From Bacillota bacterium (GTDB taxonomy: Bacteria; Bacillota; Clostridia; Lachnospirales; Lachnospiraceae): a DNA stretch of 64,000 bases. Each line of letters opens with the position of its first letter. Within the stretch, counting starts at the first letter, position 1. Below, piece after piece: positions 32,790 through 41,720 of this stretch. A program made the position numbers and the translations under genes. Below the pieces are notes generated by a model. The model worked only from the letters and a program-made list of their open reading frames with translations, did not search any database and was not told the DNA's origin. The stretch is taken from the NCBI GenBank assembly GCA_023437715.1, contig JAEZFK010000058.1:1-64000 (forward strand), read 5' to 3'.

Positions 32790-32937
32790 GGTCTGCCGGC
32801 TTCCTTTTTCGTTTTTAGAATTCACGGATTAGTATAGCATAAATGTATGGCGCGCCGCAAGGACAGAATTTCCATCTTTTCTTAAAATCAGCCCTGGTGT
32901 ATAATGGACAAAGATTAAAAGAAGAAGGTGGATGAAA

Positions 32938-33555
32938 ATGGCTTTAAATAAACAGATAGCAGAGGAAATCATGGCCTGCGAAAAGCTCCTGGTAGGGATC
33001 GGCGAAGAATGGGATATCCAAAAGGTTCCGGATGTCCAAAGCCTTTATGAAAAAATGGCGGTTCTTTTTAAGGACAGGGATTACTTTATCGTCACCACCG
33101 TAACCGACGGGGAAATATTTAAGTCTTCCCTGGATCAGAAACGGATAACAGCCCCCTGCGGAAATGTGACCTGGAGACAGTGCTCCAAGGCCTGTACCAA
33201 GGATATCTGGGAGCCCGGGGAGGTGCCGGACGATATCTGTCCCCATTGCAAAGCCCCTCTTACGGGAAATACCATAGAGGCGGACGATTACATAGAAGAG
33301 GGCTATCTGCCTCAGTGGAACGCTTATACTCTGTGGCTTTCGGGAACCCTTAATAAAAAGCTTCTGATTCTGGAGCTGGGGGTGGGCTTTAAAACTCCCA
33401 CGGTCATCCGGTGGCCTTTCGAGAAAACCGTATCCATAAATAACAAGGCCCATATGTACCGGGTTCACGGGGAGCTTGCACAGCTTTCTGAAGGTATGAG
33501 AGAGAAGGCGGATTCCATTGCCATGAATTCTGCAGAACTTTTCCGCAGCCTGTAG
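32938..33555 (+). CDS. Degenerate sirtuin-like protein
   Basis: A 205-residue cytosolic protein with a SIR2-like layout but damaged motifs. CEKLLVGIGEEW stands where sirtuins have a GAGxS NAD loop; FIVTTVTDG matches the TQNID region; the catalytic His block is APCGN; a Zn-type pair CPHC lies at about 100, with earlier Cys at about 75 and 84; LGVGFKTPTVIRWPFEK resembles the late NAD-site segment. The key Gly-Ala-Gly and catalytic His therefore seem lost, suggesting a non-catalytic or altered-function protein. The start at 32938 has AAGGTGG six bases upstream. Confidence 0.55.
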   Translation: MALNKQIAEEIMACEKLLVGIGEEWDIQKVPDVQSLYEKMAVLFKDRDYFIVTTVTDGEIFKSSLDQKRITAPCGNVTWRQCSKACTKDIWEPGEVPDDICPHCKAPLTGNTIEADDYIEEGYLPQWNAYTLWLSGTLNKKLLILELGVGFKTPTVIRWPFEKTVSINNKAHMYRVHGELAQLSEGMREKADSIAMNSAELFRSL

Positions 33556-33644
33556 GAGCGGCGGCCCGGAACAATATATTTTTCGTTGTACATTGGGAAA
33601 TCCTGTGCTAAAATATTGGAAAAAGGCGTAAAGAGGTGGCTGCC

Positions 33645-34253
33645 ATGATAGCGATTATTGATTACGATGCTGGAAACTTGAAAAGTGTGGAAAAAGCCCT
33701 GACCGCATTAGGGGAAAAGCCGGTGGTGAGCAGAGATGAGAAAACCATTCTCTCTGCGGACAAGGTAATCCTGCCCGGTGTAGGTTCCTTTGGAGATGCC
33801 ATGGGAAAGCTTCACCAATACGGGCTGGTGGATGTGATTCGTCAGGTGGCGGATAAGGGAACGCCTTTTCTGGGAATCTGCGTAGGGCTGCAGCTTTTCT
33901 TTGAAGGCAGCGAGGAAAGCAAAGGGGTGGAAGGCCTTTCCCTGCTTCCCGGAAGGATCGTCCGGTTTCCGGATACACCGGGGCTTAAAGTCCCCCATAT
34001 GGGCTGGAACTGTCTGGACATAAAGCCCGGGGCCAGACTTTTTAAAGGGATTGATCAGGGGGCATATGTATATTTTGTCCATTCATACTATTTAAAGACA
34101 GACGTGGAATCCGATGTGGCGGCATCCTCAGAATACGGCGTGAAATTTGCGGCGTCCGTGGAACGGGGCAATCTCTTTGCCTGCCAGTTCCATCCGGAAA
34201 AGAGCAGCGATACCGGGCTTAAAATACTGAAAAATTTCATTGAACTCACTTAA
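33645..34253 (+). CDS. hisH: Imidazole glycerol phosphate synthase, glutaminase subunit HisH
   Basis: A 202-residue class I glutamine amidotransferase. Catalytic Cys in [10 protein letters not shown] (about 80), His and Glu in CQFHPEKS (about 180). It supplies ammonia to HisF for the fifth step of histidine synthesis. Start at 33645 follows AGAGGTGG. hisF follows 11 bases later. Other his genes are not in the window, so the pair appears detached from the usual his operon. Confidence 0.94.
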   Translation: MIAIIDYDAGNLKSVEKALTALGEKPVVSRDEKTILSADKVILPGVGSFGDAMGKLHQYGLVDVIRQVADKGTPFLGICVGLQLFFEGSEESKGVEGLSLLPGRIVRFPDTPGLKVPHMGWNCLDIKPGARLFKGIDQGAYVYFVHSYYLKTDVESDVAASSEYGVKFAASVERGNLFACQFHPEKSSDTGLKILKNFIELT

Positions 34254-34264
34254 GGAGGTGCCGG

Positions 34265-35026
34265 ATGCTTACAAAGAGAATTATTCCATGCCTGGATGTC
34301 AAGGACGGAAGGGTGGTAAAGGGCGTAAATTTCGTTGATTTAAAGGATGCCGGAGATCCGGTGGAAATCGCGGCAGCCTATGATAAAGCCGGAGCGGACG
34401 AACTGGTGTTTCTTGATATTACCGCATCCTCGGATAACCGGAATACGGTGGTGGATATGGTGCGCCGGGTAGCGGAAAAGGTGTTCATCCCCTTTACCGT
34501 TGGCGGCGGAATCCGTACTGTGGAGGACTTCCGGCTGCTCTTAAGGGAAGGGGCGGATAAGATATCCATCAACTCCTCCGCCATTAATACGCCCCGGCTG
34601 ATTTCCGACGCAGCGGATAAGTTCGGCCGCCAGTGCGTGGTAGTTGCCATTGATGCCAGAAGGCGGGCCGACGGAAGCGGCTGGAACGTGTTTAAAAACG
34701 GGGGACGTATTGATACCGGATTAGATGCCCTGACCTGGGCCATGGTGGCGGACCGCCTGGGAGCAGGAGAGATTCTTTTAACCAGCATGGACTGTGACGG
34801 AACAAAGGCCGGCTATGATGATGAATTGAACCGCATCATAGCGGAACATGTTTCCGTTCCTGTCATTGCCTCAGGAGGAGCCGGAACCGTGGAACATTTC
34901 CGCCATGCCCTTGTAGAAGGAAAGGCGGATGCGGCCCTTGCGGCTTCCCTGTTCCATTACAAGGAGCTGGAAATCATGGATTTAAAGCGGCATTTAAGGG
35001 AATCGGGAGTTCCCGTAAGGATTTAA
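34265..35026 (+). CDS. hisF: Imidazole glycerol phosphate synthase, cyclase subunit HisF
   Basis: A 253-residue (beta/alpha)8 barrel. It starts [20 protein letters not shown], with the catalytic Asp in CLDVKDG and the second catalytic Asp in [11 protein letters not shown] (about 176); phosphate loops GGGIR and ASGGAG. It closes the imidazole ring using ammonia from HisH. It lies 18 bases ahead of ung and appears co-transcribed with hisH. Standard length. Confidence 0.95.
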   Translation: MLTKRIIPCLDVKDGRVVKGVNFVDLKDAGDPVEIAAAYDKAGADELVFLDITASSDNRNTVVDMVRRVAEKVFIPFTVGGGIRTVEDFRLLLREGADKISINSSAINTPRLISDAADKFGRQCVVVAIDARRRADGSGWNVFKNGGRIDTGLDALTWAMVADRLGAGEILLTSMDCDGTKAGYDDELNRIIAEHVSVPVIASGGAGTVEHFRHALVEGKADAALAASLFHYKELEIMDLKRHLRESGVPVRI

Positions 35027-35044
35027 GTCAAAGGAGAAAAAATA

Positions 35045-35719
35045 ATGGGAGCAATTGATAACGACTGGCTGGAACCTTTAAGCGGGGAGTTTAGAAAGCC
35101 ATATTATAGGGAACTTTATCAAAAGGTGAAAAGTGAATATGAGACGAAGCAGGTCTTTCCGGCTGCCGACGACATCTTTAATGCCTTTCAGTTTACGCCT
35201 CTTTCCAAGGTGAAGGTGGTGATCCTGGGGCAGGACCCTTATCACAATTACGGGCAGGCTCACGGCCTCTGCTTTTCCGTAAAGCCTGACGTGGAGGTTC
35301 CGCCGTCTCTTGTGAATATCTATCAGGAGCTTCGGGATGATTTAGGATGTGAAATACCCAATAACGGGTTCTTGAAAAAATGGGCGGATCAGGGAGTCAT
35401 GCTTCTCAATACGGTCCTTACGGTAAGGGCTCACGCGGCCAATTCCCATCAGGGCATTGGCTGGGAGCAGTTTACGGATGCGGCCATCCGCATTCTCAAT
35501 GAACAGGACCGGCCCATGGTATTTCTTTTATGGGGGCGTCCGGCCCAGAATAAGAAATCCATGCTCACAAATCCCAAGCATCTGATTCTGGAAGCGCCTC
35601 ATCCCAGCCCGCTTTCCGCTTACCGTGGGTTCTTCGGGTGCAGGCATTTCAGCAAGACTAATGCCTATTTGGAGGCCAACGGATTGAGTCCCATTGACTG
35701 GCAGATTGAAAATATTTGA
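35045..35719 (+). CDS. ung: Uracil-DNA glycosylase
   Basis: A 224-residue family 1 UDG that removes uracil from DNA. The water-activating loop GQDPYHNYGQAHGLCFSV (about 63-80) with the catalytic Asp, the VLLNTVLTVR stretch, and the DNA-intercalating Leu loop HPSPLSAYRGFFGC (about 189-200) are intact. Part of the run hisH-hisF-ung-uppP with short gaps (18-19 bases), probably one transcript. RBS AAAGGAG. Confidence 0.95.
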   Translation: MGAIDNDWLEPLSGEFRKPYYRELYQKVKSEYETKQVFPAADDIFNAFQFTPLSKVKVVILGQDPYHNYGQAHGLCFSVKPDVEVPPSLVNIYQELRDDLGCEIPNNGFLKKWADQGVMLLNTVLTVRAHAANSHQGIGWEQFTDAAIRILNEQDRPMVFLLWGRPAQNKKSMLTNPKHLILEAPHPSPLSAYRGFFGCRHFSKTNAYLEANGLSPIDWQIENI

Positions 35720-35737
35720 TGAAACAGAGGAAGCAGC

Positions 35738-36574
35738 ATGAATTTAATTGAAATTTTAAAAGTGATTGTCCTGGGCATTGTGGAAGGCTTTACGGAATGG
35801 CTTCCCATCAGCAGTACCGGGCATATGATCCTGGTGGATGAGATCATTCATCTAAACCAGCCGGCTGATTTTAAAAACATGTTCCTGGTGGTAATCCAGC
35901 TGGGAGCCATTCTGGCGGTGGTGGTTCTGTATTTTGAAAAGCTGAACCCATTTTCCAGAAGGAAAAAAACAGCGGCAAAGCAGGCAACCCTGGTTTTGTG
36001 GTCCAAAATCATCCTGGCCTGTATTCCGGCGGCTGTGATCGGATTCCTGGTGGATGATATTTTAGACGAATATCTGATGAACGGATATGTGGTAGCCGCA
36101 ACCCTGATCATTTATGGCGTTCTGTTCCTTGTCATTGAAAACAGGAACCAGCATAAGAGCTTTGAGGTGCAGAAGGTGGGGGATATTTCCTACCAGACCG
36201 CCCTTTATATCGGCCTGTTCCAGCTTCTGTCCCTGATACCCGGCACCTCCCGGTCCGGAGCTACCATTTTAGGAGCCATGATCTTAGGCTGCTCCAGAGC
36301 GGCTTCAGCGGAGTTTTCTTTCTTTCTGGGGATTCCAGTCATGTTTGGGGCCAGCTTATTAAAGATTGTAAAATACGGGCTGAATTTCACCGGAAGCCAG
36401 ATTTTCTATCTGCTTTTCGGCATGATCGTGGCCTTTGGGGTTTCCGTTTATTCCATTAAGTTTTTGATGGGATATATCAGACAGCATGATTTTAAATTCT
36501 TTGGATATTACAGAATTGTTCTGGGCGCAGTGGTGCTGTTCTACTTCGCGGTTTCAGCCATTCTGGGTCTGTAA
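35738..36574 (+). CDS. uppP: Undecaprenyl-diphosphatase UppP
   Basis: A 278-residue integral membrane phosphatase that recycles undecaprenyl-PP for cell-wall synthesis and gives bacitracin resistance. Motif [16 protein letters not shown] (about 20-36) and the [13 protein letters not shown] signature (about 166-178) hold the active-site Glu, Ser and Arg. Eight or so membrane segments. Last of the apparent hisHF-ung-uppP run, followed by a strong terminator. Confidence 0.94.
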   Translation: MNLIEILKVIVLGIVEGFTEWLPISSTGHMILVDEIIHLNQPADFKNMFLVVIQLGAILAVVVLYFEKLNPFSRRKKTAAKQATLVLWSKIILACIPAAVIGFLVDDILDEYLMNGYVVAATLIIYGVLFLVIENRNQHKSFEVQKVGDISYQTALYIGLFQLLSLIPGTSRSGATILGAMILGCSRAASAEFSFFLGIPVMFGASLLKIVKYGLNFTGSQIFYLLFGMIVAFGVSVYSIKFLMGYIRQHDFKFFGYYRIVLGAVVLFYFAVSAILGL

Positions 36575-36603
36575 AGCGTTCGGCAGAAAATATGAAAAAT
36601 ATG

Positions 36604-36649
36604 AAAAGAGAGTTGATTTTAAGCGGTAAGCTAAAATCAACTCTCTTTT
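36604..36649. terminator. Bidirectional terminator after uppP
   Basis: AAAAGAGAGTTGATTTT pairs perfectly with AAAATCAACTCTCTTTT; T tract on plus strand, and A tract serving the minus strand. Between uppP and the convergent HPr-like gene. Confidence 0.85.
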
Positions 36650-36683
36650 AAATTATGGTCCATAAAGTTTCCTTTCCGGCGGA

Positions 36684-36929
36684 TCACGGCTGAAATAACA
36701 TCTCGATCCGTCCCTCGGCGGCCAGTTCATCGATGCCGTCGAAATTAAATTGTAAATTCCTGTTCTGCGTGTTAAGCCCTTTCTTCATCTCGTCGTAGTC
36801 CTTGACATTTACCTTTGTTAAGCCGTAATCAATGTAGATATCACAATCAAAGGCATTTGCGGTGTTGATTAAAAGCGCGAGCGGAATGGGGGTATAACGC
36901 AGTTGGATATCGACATTTATAGTCCGCAT
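36684..36929 (-). CDS. HPr-like protein without the phosphorylatable His
   Basis: An 81-residue single-domain protein with the length and pattern of PTS HPr: PLALLINTANAFDCDIYIDY matches the first helix, and VKDYDEMKKGL the region normally around the regulatory Ser. The active-site His of HPr (…HARPA) is replaced by TPIPLA, so it cannot act in PTS phosphotransfer; a regulatory or structural role is possible. The start at 36929 has AGGAGGT six bases upstream; an ATG at 36935 would abut it. A perfect palindrome lies at its promoter. Confidence 0.7.
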   Translation of the reverse strand: MRTINVDIQLRYTPIPLALLINTANAFDCDIYIDYGLTKVNVKDYDEMKKGLNTQNRNLQFNFDGIDELAAEGRIEMLFQP

Positions 36930-37016
36930 ACCCATACCTCCTTTTCCTGATGTCCGGACAAACCCGGGTGAACGTGTTTGCAGCTGTGAGGGTTCTCAAT
37001 GGTACCAACAGGATGA

Positions 37017-37036
37017 ATAGTCAGATAGCTGACTAT
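37017..37036. promoter_or_regulatory. Perfect 8+8 palindrome at the HPr-like gene start site, operator candidate
   Basis: ATAGTCAG-ATAG-CTGACTAT, a perfect inverted repeat 8+4+8. It sits next to the predicted transcription start of the HPr-like gene, a typical repressor location. Confidence 0.5.
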
Positions 37037-37042
37037 AACTAT

Positions 37043-37070
37043 ATTCTACCATTATTTTTTGAAAATACAA
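37043..37070 (-). promoter_or_regulatory. Promoter of the HPr-like gene
   Basis: TTGTAT (37070-37065) and TAGAAT (37048-37043) with a 16-base spacer, on the minus strand, immediately ahead of the palindrome. Confidence 0.5.
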
Positions 37071-37212
37071 GAGAAAAGTGAAAAGTACCTGAAAAAACAA
37101 TCAAGCTCTCTACATATAGAATAGAGGGAAAATGGAAAAATATTCATAAAAAGTGAATACCGCCTCAGGAAGTCCAAAAAACGGCTTTAAAATTCCTGAA
37201 GCGGTATATTAT

Positions 37213-38241
37213 TTAAACATTTTCAGCGATTTCGTAGATCAGACGCTCTGAATCCTCCCAGCCAAGGCATGGGTCGGTAATGGATTTTCCGTAACAGTGG
37301 TCGCTGACCTTCTGAGCGCCGGGCTCGATATAGCTTTCGATCATTAAGCCCTTTACCAGAGCGCGGATTTCCGGAGCATGCTTTCTGCTGTGGAGAACCT
37401 CCTTGGAAATACGGATCTGCTCCTTATATTTCTTATTGGAATTGGAATGGTTGACATCCACGATACAGGCCGGATTTTTTAAATTGCGGCGGCTGTACAT
37501 TTCGTGAAGCAGGAAAAGATCTTCAAAATGATAATTTGGAATGCACTGGCCGTGCTTGTTTACCGCGCCGCGGAGAATGGTATGGGCCAGCGGATTTCCC
37601 TGGCTCTTTACCTCCCAGCCTCTGTAGGTGAAATCATGGTTCTGCTGTGCGGCCACCACGGAGTTGAGCATGACGGATAAATCACCGCTGGTAGGGTTCT
37701 TCATTCCTACGGCAACGTCGCAGCCGCTGGCGGTGAGACGGTGCTGCTGGTTTTCTACAGAACGGGCTCCGATGGCAATGTAGGACATGATATCGTCAAG
37801 ATATCCCAGGTTTTCTGGGTAAAGCATTTCGTCGGCAGTGGATAAGCCGGTCTCTGAAAATACTCGCATGTGTATTTTCCGGATGGCGATAATGCCTTCG
37901 TGCATGTCCGGCTTTTTCTCCGGGTCGGGCTGGTGAAGCATTCCCTTATAGCCTTCTCCTGTGGTTCTGGGCTTGTTGGTGTAGATTCTGGGAACCAGAA
38001 TCAGACGGTCCTTTGTCTTTTCCTGAACCTTAATCAGGCGGCTGGTGTAATCGCATACCGAATCTTCGTTATCAGCAGAACAGGGTCCGATAATGACAAG
38101 GAATTTATCGCTTGCTCCGGTGAGAACATCGCTGATAGCCTGATCCCGCTCTGCTTTAAGAGCTTTTAATTCTGCCGGAAGCGGGAAGCGTTCCTTGATT
38201 TCCTCCGGGCTTGGCAGATTATTTACATACTGAAATCCCAT
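37213..38241 (-). CDS. 3-deoxy-7-phosphoheptulonate synthase (DAHP synthase, type I AroG-like)
   Basis: A 342-residue enzyme condensing phosphoenolpyruvate and erythrose-4-phosphate, first step of aromatic amino-acid synthesis. Visible signatures: IIGPCSADNEDSV (about 50), RIYTNKPRTTGEGYKGM (about 88-104), IGARSVENQQHR, KNPTSGD, and IVDVNHSNSNKKY near 265. Length matches the AroF/G/H type (about 350). Whether it responds to Phe, Tyr or Trp cannot be judged. It stands alone; an imperfect hairpin (37157-37209) follows it on the minus strand. Confidence 0.93.
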   Translation of the reverse strand: MGFQYVNNLPSPEEIKERFPLPAELKALKAERDQAISDVLTGASDKFLVIIGPCSADNEDSVCDYTSRLIKVQEKTKDRLILVPRIYTNKPRTTGEGYKGMLHQPDPEKKPDMHEGIIAIRKIHMRVFSETGLSTADEMLYPENLGYLDDIMSYIAIGARSVENQQHRLTASGCDVAVGMKNPTSGDLSVMLNSVVAAQQNHDFTYRGWEVKSQGNPLAHTILRGAVNKHGQCIPNYHFEDLFLLHEMYSRRNLKNPACIVDVNHSNSNKKYKEQIRISKEVLHSRKHAPEIRALVKGLMIESYIEPGAQKVSDHCYGKSITDPCLGWEDSERLIYEIAENV

Positions 38242-38412
38242 AATATCCTCCTGTGTATGCTGAATTCTTTGGTTTGCAGTTGATTATATAACAGAATGAT
38301 TGAAAAATCCAGTGCACGTTGAAATTTTGGCGATATGTTGCATAAGTGTTCCTTTTTTTAAAAAAATAGTGTATTATTATAAAGAATGAAAATCAGGAAG
38401 GGTGCTTTTGAG

Positions 38413-38700
38413 ATGGTAAAATACTGGAATTGGGGAGGCAGCTATATCGGCGTAAGACAGAAAGATTATCTGGTGGCCTGCGATGGAACGATTCTTGGGA
38501 AATTTTACGGGAAAGAGATTTATGACCAGAACGGGAAATACATAGGAGAGCTTGGAAGAAATGACCGGCTTATAAAAAACAGGACAAAGGATGGATTCCG
38601 CCGTCCGGCTTTCAGCCCATCCGTAAAGGGGACCATTACAGCGCCTTTTAAGGACTGCGCGCCCTATCCCATGGTCCCCGGCATTGAAGACTTTCTGTAG
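38413..38700 (+). CDS. 4-fold beta-flower domain protein
   Basis: A 95-residue protein starting MVKYWNWGGSYIGVRQKDYL, with repeated short beta units (GGSYIGVR, DGTILGKFYG, NGKYIGELGR) that match the recently named 4-fold beta-flower fold. Function is unknown. The start at 38413 is chosen because AGGAAGGG lies upstream; an ATG at 38386 has no ribosome site. Followed by a strong terminator. Confidence 0.7.
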   Translation: MVKYWNWGGSYIGVRQKDYLVACDGTILGKFYGKEIYDQNGKYIGELGRNDRLIKNRTKDGFRRPAFSPSVKGTITAPFKDCAPYPMVPGIEDFL

Positions 38701-38716
38701 AAAAAGAATTTTCCCC

Positions 38717-38760
38717 TGAGGTTCCGCACCGGGCTTTGCCCGCTGGGAGCCTCATTTTTT
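38717..38760 (+). terminator. Terminator after the beta-flower gene
   Basis: TGAGG-TTCC pairs with GGAG-CCTCA around a GGGC/GCCC inner stem, followed by TTTTTT. Confidence 0.75.
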
Positions 38761-38777
38761 ATCTCATAGGAAAGTTC

Positions 38778-41438
38778 TTACTGACCTCTTATCTGCCTGT
38801 AAACCAGCTTAACCAGTTCGGACAGGAGAATCACGGTGAAGGTAAGGCCGAATATTTTCAGCCACATATCCAGTCCCAGGGGTACGGTTCCAAAGAAAGC
38901 GCCTGCAAACTGGATAATGAGTATTTGCAGCAGGAAGGTGATGGATATGACCAGAAGCATGATCCTGTTGCTGACCAGATGCTTAAAAATGCTGGTGGAA
39001 TGAAGCTCCCGGCAGTTAAAGGCATTGAACAGCTGGAACAATGCAAACAGGGTGAAGAGCACGGTGGTCATTTCCCCCTCTGCCGCCCCCAGGAAGTTGA
39101 ACACATACTGGCACAGGAACACAAAGGAGATATACAGGCCGGTGAAGCCGATTCTCATAAACATGGTGCGGGAAATGATGTTGTCCCCCCGTCCTGTAGG
39201 CGGACGGCTCATGAGATCGTCGTAAATGGGCTCCAGTCCCAGAGTCAGGGCAGGCGGCCCGTCCATGATGATGTTGATCCACAGAAGCTGCAATGCCGTA
39301 AAGGGCGCTTTCAGCCCTAAAATAATGGAGACGAAAACAACGATGACAGAGGAGACATTTACCGTAAGCTGGAACTGGATGAACCGCTTGAAGTTCTCAT
39401 AAATCCCCCGTCCCCAGGCAATGGCCTTTACAATGGTGGAGAAGGAGTCGTCCAGGAGAACGATGTCGCTGGCTTCCTTTGACACCTCGGTTCCCGAGAT
39501 TCCCATGGCAATGCCCACATCGGCATTCTTTAAGGCAGGGGCGTCGTTGATGCCGTCTCCCGTAACCGCCACCACGTTGTTCTGGGCCTTTAACAGCTTG
39601 ACCACCCTCATTTTAATAGAAGGAGTGCTGCGGGCGATTACGCTGATTTCATGGAGCCGGTCCGACAGCTCCTGATCCGTCAAATCTGCAATGTCCTTTG
39701 CCTCAACGGCAACGTGTTTTTCATCTAAAATATGGAGCTCATTGGCAATGGATGTAGCCGTAATAATATTGTCTCCCGTAAGGATTTTCAAGTCCACGCC
39801 GGCCATGCGGCAGTTTTTTACGGCATCGTACACATCCGCCCGGAGAGGATCGGAGATTGCCACAAAGCCGTCGAAGACCATGTCTTTTTCCATGGCGCTG
39901 TGCTGGGCGTCATCCTCATAGTCCTTCATTTCCGCAAGTTCTTTATGGGCAAAGGCGATGACCCGCATGGCCTTTTCCTGGGCTTTCATAATGTATTGTT
40001 CAATTCCGGCTCTTTCCGGTTCCGAAAGGGCGCACATGACAAAAACGCATTCCGGGCTTCCCTTTACGTAGGATATGATCTTGCCGTCCACCTTGCTGAT
40101 GGTGGTCATATGCTTTAATTCGGAGGAGAAAGGAAAGGCATGGAGCACGTCGTGGTCGGAACGCTCGTCCTTGTATGACTTGCCGGTTTCCTTGCAGACC
40201 TTTGAATTTTCATAAAAATTCAGCATGGCGCATTCCGTAGGGTTTCCGATAAAGGAGCCATCCGGGGAGATATCCGCTGTGGTATTGAGGCAGATATTGT
40301 GGATCAGCCAGCTGGAGGTTAAGTCCCCGGTTTTCTGCTTCCATGCGCCGTCGTAAAATGCGGAGACCCTCATTTTATTTTCCGTCAGGGTTCCTGTTTT
40401 ATCGGAGCAGATGACGTTGATGCAGCCTACGGTTTCGGAGGCGATCATCTTTTTCACCAGGGCATTTTGCTGGGAAAGCTTAATGATGTTGATGGATAAG
40501 GATACCGCCACAATGGTGGGAAGGCCTTCCGGAACTGCGGCCACAATGAGGACGATGCTGGTGACAAAGGCATCTAAAACCTTCTCTAAGTGAAGTCCGC
40601 CATTGAAAGCAAAGGAAATCAGCTCTGAGGCGAAGACGATAGCGGCGGCGATAATGCCCAGGACCGTAATGGTTGCCCCCAGCCTCGCCAGCTTTTCCTG
40701 AAGCGGGGTGGAGGACCGTTCGGTTTTGGTCAGCTCCCTTGCAATATTGCCGAATTCCGTATTGTCGCCCACTGCGGTCACCACCATTTTCCCGTATCCG
40801 TTTGTAACATAATTGCCGGAATAGGCCATGTTGGCCCGCTCTGCAAGGGGTGTTTTTTCGTCAGTGATAATGAGCTGTGCGTCTTTTTTTGCCGGAACGC
40901 TTTCCCCGGTCAGGGCGGATTCGTCTGCTTCCAGGCCGGAGCTTTGCAGGAGCCGTCCGTCGGCCGGGATCTTGTCCCCGGTGGAAAGAAGCACCACATC
41001 TCCCACCACAATTTCCTTTTGGCTTACCAGAGAAGTATCCCCATCCCGCAGGACCTTGATCAGCGTATCATCGCTGATCTTTGACAGGGCTTCAAAGGCC
41101 TTGGCGCTTTTTCCTTCCATAATGACCGTAATGAGGACCGACAGGGAAATGGCGGCAAAGATGCCCACACATTCTAAAAAGTCTGCCTCTGACCCGGTGG
41201 AGGCCCGGATGACATTGACCACAAGGGCAATGACGCCCGCCATAATAAGCATCAGAATCATTGGCTCGCTGGCCGCTTCCGCAATGCGCTTAATCAGCGA
41301 TTCCTGTTTCTCCCTGGTCAGGGTGTTGCTTCCGTATTGCTTCCTTTGAATTTCGATTTGTTCTGTCTTCAGACCGGTTGTCTCATCTGAATGGAGCCGG
41401 TTCAGTAACTCGTGTGTGTTTTCCTGAAATTCTTTCAA
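38778..41438 (-). CDS. P-type ATPase, calcium/manganese type (PMCA/SERCA-like)
   Basis: An 886-residue cation pump. Actuator motif ALTGESVPA, M4 motif VAAVPEGLPTIVAVS (Pro-Glu-Gly of Ca2+-type site II), phosphorylation site CSDKTGTLTENK, hinge TGDGINDAPALK, M6 NIIMDGPPALTLG, and about ten membrane segments. It exports Ca2+ or Mn2+. A yybP-ykoY Mn2+ riboswitch in its leader points to manganese. The start is best taken as TTG at 41438: AAGGAG is eight bases upstream, and further in-frame start codons lack a ribosome site and would extend into the terminator region. Confidence 0.9.
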   Translation of the reverse strand: MKEFQENTHELLNRLHSDETTGLKTEQIEIQRKQYGSNTLTREKQESLIKRIAEAASEPMILMLIMAGVIALVVNVIRASTGSEADFLECVGIFAAISLSVLITVIMEGKSAKAFEALSKISDDTLIKVLRDGDTSLVSQKEIVVGDVVLLSTGDKIPADGRLLQSSGLEADESALTGESVPAKKDAQLIITDEKTPLAERANMAYSGNYVTNGYGKMVVTAVGDNTEFGNIARELTKTERSSTPLQEKLARLGATITVLGIIAAAIVFASELISFAFNGGLHLEKVLDAFVTSIVLIVAAVPEGLPTIVAVSLSINIIKLSQQNALVKKMIASETVGCINVICSDKTGTLTENKMRVSAFYDGAWKQKTGDLTSSWLIHNICLNTTADISPDGSFIGNPTECAMLNFYENSKVCKETGKSYKDERSDHDVLHAFPFSSELKHMTTISKVDGKIISYVKGSPECVFVMCALSEPERAGIEQYIMKAQEKAMRVIAFAHKELAEMKDYEDDAQHSAMEKDMVFDGFVAISDPLRADVYDAVKNCRMAGVDLKILTGDNIITATSIANELHILDEKHVAVEAKDIADLTDQELSDRLHEISVIARSTPSIKMRVVKLLKAQNNVVAVTGDGINDAPALKNADVGIAMGISGTEVSKEASDIVLLDDSFSTIVKAIAWGRGIYENFKRFIQFQLTVNVSSVIVVFVSIILGLKAPFTALQLLWINIIMDGPPALTLGLEPIYDDLMSRPPTGRGDNIISRTMFMRIGFTGLYISFVFLCQYVFNFLGAAEGEMTTVLFTLFALFQLFNAFNCRELHSTSIFKHLVSNRIMLLVISITFLLQILIIQFAGAFFGTVPLGLDMWLKIFGLTFTVILLSELVKLVYRQIRGQ

Positions 41439-41511
41439 TGCTCTTTTCTCCTTAAAAGTTTGTATGGAAATTCCGGAGGTTTTTATGGTACAGGACGAAC
41501 TCACCTATACC

Positions 41512-41547
41512 AAAAAAGACCCGTGCATATACGGCTATGCACGAGTC
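41512..41547 (-). terminator. Second intrinsic terminator in the ATPase leader
   Basis: On the minus strand GACTCGTGCATA pairs with TATGCACGGGTC around GCCG (41518-41547), followed by TTTTTT (41517-41512). Confidence 0.75.
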
Positions 41548-41590
41548 AAAAAAAAGACCATGTACAGCCTATACGCCATACATGAGTCTC
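41548..41590 (-). terminator. First intrinsic terminator in the ATPase leader, overlapping the aptamer end
   Basis: GAC-TC-ATGTA (from 41588) pairs with TACAT-G-GTC, followed by eight T (41556-41549) on the minus strand. Its 5' arm includes the GAGACTCATG end of the aptamer, so ligand binding and terminator formation compete. Confidence 0.7.
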
Positions 41591-41670
41591 GTTTATTAAG
41601 ACAAGCCAGACCAAAAGGTCAGTATGTTGACTTGACACGCAGGGATCTGCGCAAACTACTCCCTCACAAG
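41581..41670 (-). ncRNA. yybP-ykoY (manganese) riboswitch
   Basis: The minus-strand RNA reads GAGGGAGTAGTTT at its 5' end, GTCAACATACTGACC in the middle with a GACC..TTTT..GGTC hairpin, and GGCTTG ... AACGAGACTCATG at its 3' end: the conserved landmarks of the yybP-ykoY class. It lies between a good promoter and the P-type ATPase gene, the classic setting for this Mn2+ sensor. Mn2+ binding should disrupt the terminator hairpins downstream and allow pump expression. Confidence 0.85.
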
Positions 41671-41678
41671 TGTTTAAT

Positions 41679-41708
41679 ATCGTACCACATATTGATAAAA
41701 ATTGTCAA
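41679..41708 (-). promoter_or_regulatory. Promoter of the riboswitch/ATPase transcript
   Basis: TTGACA (41708-41703), an 18-base spacer, TACGAT (41684-41679) on the minus strand. Transcription start about 41672, just before the aptamer. Confidence 0.65.
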
Positions 41709-41720
41709 CTACAAAACGGG

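Noticed and set aside
37157..37209. Terminator after the DAHP synthase gene
   Set aside because: ATACCGC..CAGGAA pairs with TTCCTGAAGCGGTAT, but no T tract follows on the minus strand.
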